Shown: in pieces, positions 1 through 4,725 of the stretch | How the letters are laid out: the number at the start of each line of letters is the position of its first letter | Numbering within the stretch: the first letter of the stretch is position 1 | Origin: Opitutaceae bacterium | Lineage (GTDB): Bacteria > Verrucomicrobiota > Verrucomicrobiia > Opitutales > Opitutaceae | DNA length: 7,727 nucleotides | Direction of reading: 5' to 3' | Assembly (NCBI GenBank): GCA_025352845.1 | Contig: JANXSC010000178.1 | Location: forward strand, 1 to 7,727 | Program-made: the position numbers and the translations under genes | Notes under the pieces: generated by a model | The model's input: only the letters and a program-made list of their open reading frames with translations | The model's database searches: none | What the model was told of the DNA's origin: nothing

Positions 1-1
1 C

Positions 2-505
2 ACCGACTCCGCGCAGCTCCGCGACTGGCTTGCCGCGCACTTTTCCTCGCCGCCGCGCGACACCATTCCGTTTCTCAGCACGCTCAACTCCGCCGTCCGC
101 GGTGCGCTCGGCTACTCGCGCCGCGACGAACCGGGCATCCAGACGCCCGCCGAGACGCTCGCGCGCGGCGGCGGCTCGTGCCGTGACTACGCCGTCTTTT
201 TCATCGCGCTCTGCCGCCACCTCGGTCTCGCCGCGCGCTTCGTCAGCGGCTACCTGCACGAGCCGCCCAATCCCGCCGTGACCAATCCCGCGCCGCCCGC
301 GATGCACGCCTGGGCCGAGGTTTACCTGCCCGGCGCCGGCTGGCGCGGCCTCGATCCCACGCGCGGAATTTTTTGCGACGATCACTTCGTCCCCGTAGCC
401 CACACCGCTCTGGCGGAAAACGTGAATCCCATTCAGGGGAATTTTTTTAGCGCCGGCCTCGCCATCTCCACGCTCAACACCCACCTCACGCTCGACGCGT
501 TTTGA
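2..505 (+). CDS. transglutaminase-like (BTLCP-type) protein, 3' part only
   Basis: The reading frame is open from the left edge to TGA at 503-505 and gives 167 residues; the start lies outside the window. The visible part contains the transglutaminase/protease-like core: GGGSCRDYA with the presumed catalytic Cys at visible residue 60, then CRHLGLAARFVSGYL, then MHAWAEVYLP with His at 102, and GWRGLDPTRG with Asp at 118. This order Cys-His-Asp is the hallmark of bacterial transglutaminase-like cysteine proteins. Family members are usually close to 280-300 aa, so roughly the N-terminal 40 percent, including the typical N-terminal beta domain, is missing. Enzymes of this fold act as thiol peptidases or acyl-transferases; the substrate here is unknown. 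The DUF2126 amidoligase gene begins 8 nt after the stop, so the two are very probably one operon. The tail ISTLNTHLTLDAF ends as in stand-alone members, which argues against a broken fusion gene. Confidence 0.9.
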   Translation, partial: TDSAQLRDWLAAHFSSPPRDTIPFLSTLNSAVRGALGYSRRDEPGIQTPAETLARGGGSCRDYAVFFIALCRHLGLAARFVSGYLHEPPNPAVTNPAPPAMHAWAEVYLPGAGWRGLDPTRGIFCDDHFVPVAHTALAENVNPIQGNFFSAGLAISTLNTHLTLDAF

Positions 506-513
506 TTTCCCTC

Positions 514-2688
514 ATGAGCCCGCCCTACCCTGCCGATGTTTGGAAAAAAATCGTCGCGTGCGGCGACGCCGTCGAATCGTCGCTCGCGCGCAGCGGCGTG
601 CTCCTCACGATGGGCGGCGAGCCGACCTTCGTGCCCGTCTCCCCGAGCGGCGACGAGTGGCAGACCGCCGCGCTCGGTCCGACCAAGCTCGCCTACGCCC
701 GCCAGCTCGCCCGCGAACTCGTCCGCTCCGCCTGGCCCGGCGCCGTCGTCCTCGAAACCTCCGGCAAGCATTTTCCCGGCGAGCCGCTCCCACGCTGGGC
801 GCTATTCATCCAGCGCCGCGCCGACGGCACGCCCCTCTGGCGCGACATCACGCGCCTCCGCGCCGACACCGAACCGGGCACGCACTCTGCCGCCGACGCG
901 AAGAAATTCATCGTCGCCCTCGCCAAGTCGCTCGCCATCGACTCCACGCACTGTCTCGCGCTCGCCGAGTCCGCCGCACCCGCCGAAGTCACCGGCTTGG
1001 TCCTCCCGCTCGATCACGACGGGAAAAAATGGACCACGGACAACTGGACGGCCGCGCTCGGCGTTGGCCCACTGGAACTTTTTTCCGGCGATGGCCCCGC
1101 CGGTCTCCGGCTCCCGCTCGGCAAACTCGGCGAGAAAAATCTCCGCCGCGCTCTCACCGCCGAAATCCGCGCCGGCACGCTCACCGTTTTTATCCCGCCA
1201 TTGCTCCTGCCCACCTACTGCGCGCTCCTCCCGAAAATCGAGGAGACGCTCGTCGCGCTCAAACTTTCTGACGCCGTCCTCGCCGGCTACGCCCCGTCCC
1301 ACGACGCCGCGCTGCTCACCTTCGGCCTCGCGAGCGATCCCGGCGTCCTCGAGATCAACGTCTCGCCCTGCGCGACGTGGGCCGAGTTCGACCACCAGCT
1401 CGGCCAGCTCTTCGCCGCCGCGAGCGCGTGCGGCCTCTGCGCGCGCAAGCTCCAGTTCAACGGCCGCGAGGTCGGCACCGGCGGCGGCGCGCACCTCGTA
1501 TTCGGCGGACCGAGCGGGCTGCTCTCGCCGTTCTTCGCGTTCCCCGCGCTGCTGCCCTCGATCATCCGCTACTGGCAGCACCACCCGGCGCTCAGCTACG
1601 CTTTCACCGGCGCCTACATGGGCCCGAGTTCGCAGGCACCGCGCATCGACGAGTCCACCTTCGAAGCGCTCTACGAACTCGAACTCGCCTGCGTCGGCGC
1701 GGAAAATCTCGGCTCACCGCAAAACCTCGCGCTCTTCGACCTCCTCTTCCGCGACCTCCTGATGGATCGCTCGGGCAACACCCACCGCGCCGAGATCAGC
1801 GTCGACAAACTCTGGAATCCCTGGGCACCCAACGGCCGGCTCGGCCTCGTCGAGTTCCGCGCGTTCGAGACGCATCCCGCGCGCGCCGTCCAAGCCGTCA
1901 CCGCGCTTTTCGTGCGCGCCATCCTCGCCCGCCTCGCCGCCGCGCCGTTCAAGCAGCCCTTCGTCCGCTGGGCCGGCGAACTCCACGACAAATTCTTTCT
2001 CTCCGCCTTCGTCTGGGAAGACCTCGCCGCCATCTGCGCCGAGCTCAAGCAGCACCGCATCGCCTTCGACCCGGAATGGCTGCGCGCCCCGTGGGAGTTT
2101 CGTTTCCCCAAAATCGGTGAACTCAAAATCCCAATCGAAAACCCAAAATCGAAAATCGAAAATCCCACGCTAGCCTTCAGGCAGGCGCTCGAAGCCTGGC
2201 CGCTCCTCGGCGAATCGCCCAACGCCGGCACCGTCGCGCGCACCGTCGACTCCAGCGTCGACCGCATCGAGGCGCGCCTCTCCGACAAAAAAATCCTCGA
2301 ACGCGGCCTGCTCCTCGTGAACGGGCTCCCCTGCGAATTCCGCGCCACCGCCGACGGCGGCGCCGTCTGCGGGATCCGCTACCGAGCGTTTTACCTGACA
2401 CCCTCGCTGCAACCGCACGTGCCCGTCCACGCACCGCTGCTGCTCGAGTGGATCGACCGCGCGACGCTCACCGTCATCGCCGCCGCCCGCTGGCACGTGT
2501 GGAATCCCACGAACTCGCAATACCTCGCCGGGCCGAACGACGACACCGAAGCCGCCGCCCGCCGCGCCGAGCGCTGGGAACCCTGGACCGCGACGGTCGG
2601 CCAGCCGCGCTTCGTCCCGAAAATTGATTTCCCGCCGGAGGGCCGCCACACCCTCGACCTCCGCCGCTACCCCGCGCAGGCGCGGTAA
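514..2688 (+). CDS. DUF2126 protein, putative amidoligase (glutamine-synthetase-like fold)
   Basis: A complete 724-aa protein from ATG 514. An in-frame TTG at 502 overlaps the upstream stop and would add four residues; ATG is preferred although no Shine-Dalgarno is visible. Motifs I associate with DUF2126 occur in order: LLTMGGEPTFV (about 30-40), FPGEPLPRWA (87-96), WRD (109-111), LEINVSP (279-285), GTGGGAH (321-327), YWQHHPALSY (353-362), GPSSQAPR (370-377), EFRAFE (447-452) and VDSSVDR (578-584). The family has been proposed, on fold grounds, to be an ATP-dependent COOH-NH2 ligase related to glutamine synthetase and glutamate-cysteine ligase; GEP, EIN and EFRAFE would supply Mg-ATP and substrate contacts. 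It is often fused behind a transglutaminase domain, whereas here that domain is the separate preceding gene. The C-terminal part carries an AT-rich 15-codon insertion at residues 537-551. No signal peptide or membrane segment, so probably cytoplasmic. Substrate and product are unknown. Confidence 0.9.
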   Translation: MSPPYPADVWKKIVACGDAVESSLARSGVLLTMGGEPTFVPVSPSGDEWQTAALGPTKLAYARQLARELVRSAWPGAVVLETSGKHFPGEPLPRWALFIQRRADGTPLWRDITRLRADTEPGTHSAADAKKFIVALAKSLAIDSTHCLALAESAAPAEVTGLVLPLDHDGKKWTTDNWTAALGVGPLELFSGDGPAGLRLPLGKLGEKNLRRALTAEIRAGTLTVFIPPLLLPTYCALLPKIEETLVALKLSDAVLAGYAPSHDAALLTFGLASDPGVLEINVSPCATWAEFDHQLGQLFAAASACGLCARKLQFNGREVGTGGGAHLVFGGPSGLLSPFFAFPALLPSIIRYWQHHPALSYAFTGAYMGPSSQAPRIDESTFEALYELELACVGAENLGSPQNLALFDLLFRDLLMDRSGNTHRAEISVDKLWNPWAPNGRLGLVEFRAFETHPARAVQAVTALFVRAILARLAAAPFKQPFVRWAGELHDKFFLSAFVWEDLAAICAELKQHRIAFDPEWLRAPWEFRFPKIGELKIPIENPKSKIENPTLAFRQALEAWPLLGESPNAGTVARTVDSSVDRIEARLSDKKILERGLLLVNGLPCEFRATADGGAVCGIRYRAFYLTPSLQPHVPVHAPLLLEWIDRATLTVIAAARWHVWNPTNSQYLAGPNDDTEAAARRAERWEPWTATVGQPRFVPKIDFPPEGRHTLDLRRYPAQAR
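2122..2166 (+). repeat. AT-rich short-unit repeat inserted in frame in the DUF2126 gene
   Basis: A 45-bp stretch is built from units of the type aaaatcg / aaaatcc / aaaaccc. It has 17 G/C of 45 bases, far below the surrounding gene. It encodes exactly 15 codons (core peptide NPKSKIENP, rich in Lys, Asn, Ile and Glu), unlike the Ala/Arg/Leu-rich protein around it. It lies between FRFPKIGE and TLAFRQALEAWPLLGE, which flank a short connecting loop in the family as I remember it. Strings of this kind (GATTTTCGATTTTGG on the other strand) recur in planctomycete and verrucomicrobial genomes, from memory. No target duplication is evident. Confidence 0.6.
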
Positions 2689-2701
2689 TGCGAGAAACGC
2701 G

Positions 2702-2853
2702 TCGCCCAACGGGCGCATCTCAGTTTCCTGCATTGGTAGGCGCGTGGCTTGTGCGCGCCCTCGGGGATGACCGGGTGCGGACGAGCCGCGCCCCTACTAT
2801 GGCAGATTCCGGAACGGGAGTTGCAAGAAACTGGGATGCGCTCGCCCAACGGG
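2702..2853. mobile_element. MITE-like unit with 20-bp inverted ends and flanking direct repeats
   Basis: Inverted ends lie at 2713-2732 (gcgcatctcagtttcctgca) and 2822-2841 (complement of gcgcatcccagtttcttgca), matching at 18 of 20 positions. The direct repeat tcgcccaacggg lies at 2702-2713 and 2842-2853, exactly 140 bp apart and directly next to the inverted ends, as a target-site duplication would be. The direct repeat is itself partly palindromic (cgccc-aac-ggg), so it may be part of the repeat rather than a duplication. The unit is far too short to encode a transposase and would need one in trans. It sits 14 bp after the DUF2126 stop. Confidence 0.5.
2736..2797. repeat. REP-like hairpin, 25-bp arms
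   Basis: Arms 2736-2760 and 2773-2797 are inverted complements at 20 of 25 positions, with a 12-nt loop. The right arm, read on the minus strand, begins gtaggggcgcggctcgtccg, a string I associate with dispersed hairpin repeats of verrucomicrobial genomes (from memory). It sits at the centre of the MITE-like unit. No T-run follows on either strand, so it is not a typical terminator, although it could stabilise the 3' end of the upstream transcript. Confidence 0.55.
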
Positions 2854-2996
2854 TGTGATTAAATCTGTGCCCAAGCGAAGCCGGGCGATTCCGACCGCTT
2901 TTGAAAAGCCGGGGTGCCAGACTGGAGGAAACGAGGTTGAGCAAACTGCTGCGCGCCCACCCGGCGGTGGCCGAGCAAGTGGCGGCGGTGCTGACG

Positions 2997-3133
2997 CACT
3001 GCCGTTGAGTGAGCGGCCTTTGGTTTTGTAGGCCAGCTCGCTTGCGAGCGCTCTGACCGCGTGGCACCGGAGCGCTCGCGAGCGAGCTGGCCTACGATGG
3101 GGCGCGGTTGCGGACCTTGATTCAACGGCAGTG
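2997..3133. repeat. 12-bp inverted repeat enclosing a REP-like hairpin
   Basis: cactgccgttga at 2997-3008 is perfectly complementary to tcaacggcagtg at 3122-3133. The 137-bp interval holds the large hairpin at 3028-3095. This repeats the plan of the 2702-2853 unit: short inverted ends around a central hairpin. It may therefore be a second small element nested in the ~500-bp segment. No flanking duplication is visible. Confidence 0.5.
3028..3095. repeat. REP-like hairpin, 26-bp arms (25/26 match)
   Basis: Arms 3028-3053 (starting gtaggccagctcgct) and 3070-3095 (ending agcgagctggcctac) are inverted complements with a single mismatch and a 16-nt loop. Each arm contains its own smaller palindrome around gctcgc/gcgagc. 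Arm length and near-identity point to recent gene conversion or recent acquisition of a dispersed palindromic repeat. No T-run follows, so a terminator role is unsupported. Confidence 0.75.
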
Positions 3134-3450
3134 GGGTGCGGGCGGGTGTGGCGCAACGCCGCGGACGAGTGGCACCGCCGTTCGCGGCCGCCGCCGGCGT
3201 GACGGCGCGGGGCTGTTCGCGGCGGTTACAGCGACTGGCGTGTGACTTCGCGTTGGAGACGCCCTTCGGCCACGCCCATGTCGTTCGCGCCAACGGCGCG
3301 TGGCACTCCCACTGGGCCCCACTCACTCTGGCACAGAATTAATCACACCCCTGCAAGCGAAGTGGAGTCCACGAGGATTGTGATATCCAACGCGATTCCG
3401 CATTGGCTTGGGCGGTGAGGTGCCCTTGTGTCGCATCCTCCCCTTTTAAC

Positions 3451-3978
3451 ATGAGAACCTCACTCCTGCTGCTCGCGGTCGCCCTTGCGCCGCTCATGCC
3501 TGAAAACGTCCGCGCCGCGGATCGTGAGGTGTTGAAGGCCGAACTCGTGCGCACCGAGGCGGAGTTTTTCCAACATGCGCTGGAGCACGGTTTCAGCCCC
3601 GGGCTGCGTGCCTACATGGCGGACGATGCCTTTATCGCCAACAGCCTCGTGCTCGGCCGCGACGCCCAGGAAGCGCGGATGAAAGCCGACGCCGGCAAGG
3701 CGCGCCCCAACGTCATCCGCTGGAAACCGCTCCGCGCCGATGTCGCCGACTCCGGCGATCTCGGCTACACGTGGGGCGTGGCGGAATCGGGACCGACAAA
3801 GGATGGACCCTTCAAGCCCTACGGCATCTACGTCATAATCTGGAAGCGCCAAGCCGACGGGAAATGGAAATTCGTCTATGACGCCGCGACGATTCTCACG
3901 GCGGAGGCCGTGGAAAGATTCCTGCGCGAAAAATTTCCAGAGGCCGCGACGCCAGGGCCAAGCGCGACCAAAAAATAG
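3451..3978 (+). CDS. exported SnoaL/DUF4440-like (NTF2-fold) protein
   Basis: 175 aa from ATG 3451. The frame continues upstream to a TTG at 3403, but ATG 3451 puts a clean signal peptide at the N-terminus: MRT, then a hydrophobic stretch LLLLAVALAPL, then VRA|AD with likely cleavage after residue 22. The mature part looks like the DUF4440/SnoaL-like NTF2 fold: an amphipathic N-terminal helix (VLKAELVRTEAEFFQHALEHG), a block with F-I-A-N-S, then GDLGYTWGVAE, YGIYVIIWKRQADGKWKFVYDA. The last motif, with W before a charged turn and G-K-W-K-F, is typical of the family. Such proteins bind small ligands or act as non-catalytic partners; no specific role can be assigned here. There is no Shine-Dalgarno upstream (cctccccttttaac). 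The gene stands alone and converges with vapC, with 29 bp between the two stop codons. Confidence 0.85.
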   Translation: MRTSLLLLAVALAPLMPENVRAADREVLKAELVRTEAEFFQHALEHGFSPGLRAYMADDAFIANSLVLGRDAQEARMKADAGKARPNVIRWKPLRADVADSGDLGYTWGVAESGPTKDGPFKPYGIYVIIWKRQADGKWKFVYDAATILTAEAVERFLREKFPEAATPGPSATKK

Positions 3979-4007
3979 CGCCGGGCGCGCACGGCTGCGA
4001 CTCCAGC

Positions 4008-4400
4008 TCAGTCGAGCGTTCCGATCACGCGCAAGCCCGGTATCGACCGAAAATGGGCGTCGGCCGTCAGCACCGTGGCACCGATCTGCAGGGCGCACGC
4101 CGCAATGATCAAATCGGGCGCGGGCAAAACCAAGCCCTGCCGATCAAGCGACCACGCGAGATGGGACGCTCGCTCCCATATTTGGTTCGTCGTTGGCTGG
4201 AAAATCATCACGGCAAAGCGCTCGCGAATTCGCCGGAGGACATTGGGGTCGCGAATACCGCGGCATACCTCCAGCATCACCATGCCACAGGTCGCGAACT
4301 CGCGATCCTCGTGGCCACCCGAGAACTGCCGGAAAGGATCGGCACCGGCCCGAAGGGCCCCGATGTAGATATTACTATCGGGGAGGAAAAGATTTTCCAT
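4008..4400 (-). CDS. vapC: PIN-domain toxin ribonuclease VapC
   Basis: 130 aa, the usual length of a VapC toxin. The four PIN acidic residues are present in order: Asp8 in LFLPDSNIYI, Glu44 in MVMLEVCRG, Asp96 in LPAPDLIIAACAL and Asp114 in LTADAHFRSI. Together they would coordinate Mg2+/Mn2+ for RNA cleavage; relatives cut initiator tRNA, other tRNAs or rRNA, but the target cannot be read from sequence. The start ATG (complement of 4398-4400) overlaps the antitoxin gene by 26 bp in another frame and has no Shine-Dalgarno, so translation is probably coupled to that of vapB. All catalytic residues are intact, so the toxin should be active if expressed. Confidence 0.93.
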   Translation of the reverse strand: MENLFLPDSNIYIGALRAGADPFRQFSGGHEDREFATCGMVMLEVCRGIRDPNVLRRIRERFAVMIFQPTTNQIWERASHLAWSLDRQGLVLPAPDLIIAACALQIGATVLTADAHFRSIPGLRVIGTLD

Positions 4401-4641
4401 GACGCGGAGCCTTGGTGACGGGCGATGCCGTGCTTTCCAATTCCGGGTAGGATTTGGGATCGAAGGCGTTCTTCAATTCTTCCGGCGTGAGGCCCAAGCC
4501 GGCGCTGAACAATTCCTTCATCTTATGGCGGCGCGCCATGTCGGTGAGCGCGAACTCGACGGCCGCCGTCTTGGTCTTCGCGCCCGTGACTTTCATCACG
4601 CGCTTCAAGACATCTTCGTCGATGTGCATGGTCATTTTCAT
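4375..4641 (-). CDS. vapB: VapB-type antitoxin (ribbon-helix-helix-like N-terminus)
   Basis: 88 aa. The N-terminus MKMTMHIDEDVLKRVMKVTGAKTKTAAVEFAL resembles VapB antitoxins with a beta strand (MTMHID) followed by two helices, the DNA-binding ribbon-helix-helix. The C-terminal half (about 40-88: KELFSAGLGLTPEELKNAFDPKSYPEL…) would wrap the toxin. It lies directly upstream of vapC and overlaps it by 26 bp, the normal antitoxin-first order. Two starts are possible: ATG at 4641, or ATG at 4635 two codons later. A GGTGA (complement of 4645-4649) lies 3 nt from the first and 9 nt from the second, which favours the shorter protein. Antitoxin and VapBC complex probably bind the half-site array upstream. 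Confidence 0.87.
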   Translation of the reverse strand: MKMTMHIDEDVLKRVMKVTGAKTKTAAVEFALTDMARRHKMKELFSAGLGLTPEELKNAFDPKSYPELESTASPVTKAPRHGKSFPPR

Positions 4642-4653
4642 AGTTCACCAACG

Positions 4654-4707
4654 GTATGGGGTGCCTGCCATACTTCAACCACAAAGTATGGCTATCGAGC
4701 CATACTT
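4654..4707 (-). promoter_or_regulatory. vapBC operator: alternating ccatactt/aagtatgg half-sites
   Basis: Four half-sites of alternating orientation lie between vapB and htpG: gtatgg 4654-4659, gccatactt 4667-4675, aagtatggct 4684-4693 and agccatactt 4698-4707. The last two form a perfect 10-bp-arm inverted repeat with spacer atcg; the second and third form a perfect 9-bp pair with an 8-bp spacer. Such arrays upstream of vapB are typical operators for cooperative autorepression by VapB/VapBC. A weak minus-strand promoter may overlap: ttgccc (complement of 4709-4714) and catact (complement of 4685-4690), 18 bp apart. That would put the -10 inside the operator. Confidence 0.7.
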
Positions 4708-4709
4708 GG

Positions 4710-4725
4710 GGCAAGCAACCTTGCC
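4710..4725 (-). other. small hairpin at the htpG stop codon
   Basis: ggcaag-caac-cttgcc forms a perfect 6-bp stem with a 4-nt loop directly after the htpG stop on the minus strand, and is followed by the operator palindrome. No T-run follows, so an intrinsic terminator is not supported. The htpG transcript may read through into vapBC or end by another mechanism. Confidence 0.3.

Larger units (their letters stand above)
2851..3350. mobile_element. ~500-bp segment bounded by 21-bp terminal inverted repeats
   Basis: The left end 2851-2871 starts gggtgtgatt and ends ctgtgcc; the right end 3330-3350 is its reverse complement with one mismatch (20 of 21). Both ends contain stop codons in outward-reading frames (…AQN-stop on plus at the right, …AQI-stop on minus at the left), as often seen where transposase genes run into a terminal repeat. 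No intact transposase is present. Weak open frames include minus 3326-2859 (155 codons from GTG) and plus 3136-3342, both low in complexity. A clear target-site duplication is absent. The word caagcgaag occurs just inside the left end (2872-2880) and just outside the right end (3354-3362). Most likely a non-autonomous or decayed insertion element; the alternative is two copies of a dispersed repeat in opposite orientation. Confidence 0.5.
2689..3450. other. 762-bp gene-free island of nested inverted repeats
   Basis: No reading frame here resembles a protein I know, and both strands give only Arg/Ala/Pro-rich translations. The segment instead holds two adjacent repeat units, listed separately: a 129-bp MITE-like unit and a ~500-bp segment bounded by inverted repeats. 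Each contains an internal hairpin. The last ~100 bp (3351-3450) contain no repeat of note and should hold the promoter of the following gene, but I cannot pick out convincing -35/-10 boxes. No T-run terminator for the DUF2126 gene is visible; the small cgccc-aac-gggcg hairpin at 2703-2715 lacks one. Confidence 0.7.

Noticed and set aside
490..520. Frameshift or stop splitting a fused transglutaminase-DUF2126 gene
   Set aside because: The transglutaminase ends with a plausible complete tail and the DUF2126 protein has its own ATG and N-terminal segment before the first motif. Two normal genes fit better than a broken fusion.
536..1762. Long plus-strand frame of 408 codons inside the DUF2126 gene, and similar long frames on both strands
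   Set aside because: Translations are Ser/Arg/Pro-rich and low in complexity, without motifs. They are by-products of G/C-rich codon third positions; the DUF2126 frame carries the conserved motifs.
2703..2715. Terminator hairpin cgccc-aac-gggcg after the DUF2126 gene
   Set aside because: Only a 5-bp stem and no T-run. The sequence is part of the direct repeat that recurs at 2842-2853.
3028..3095. CRISPR repeat or tRNA-like fold
   Set aside because: It is a single inverted repeat with no spaced direct copies, and has no cloverleaf arms or anticodon/T-loop signatures.
2859..3326. 155-codon minus-strand frame from GTG spanning most of the ~500-bp repeat-bounded segment
   Set aside because: Arg/Ala/Pro-rich, no recognisable domain, and it runs straight through the 26-bp-arm hairpin. 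A relic or chance frame is more likely than a gene.
3136..3342. 68-codon plus-strand frame ending in the right terminal repeat
   Set aside because: The end (…HSHWAPLTLAQN) stops inside the inverted repeat, like a transposase tail, but there is no start context, no catalytic motif and no upstream continuation.
3403..3450. Upstream TTG start extending the DUF4440 protein by 16 residues
   Set aside because: It would place a polar segment before the signal peptide; ATG 3451 gives a standard signal sequence.
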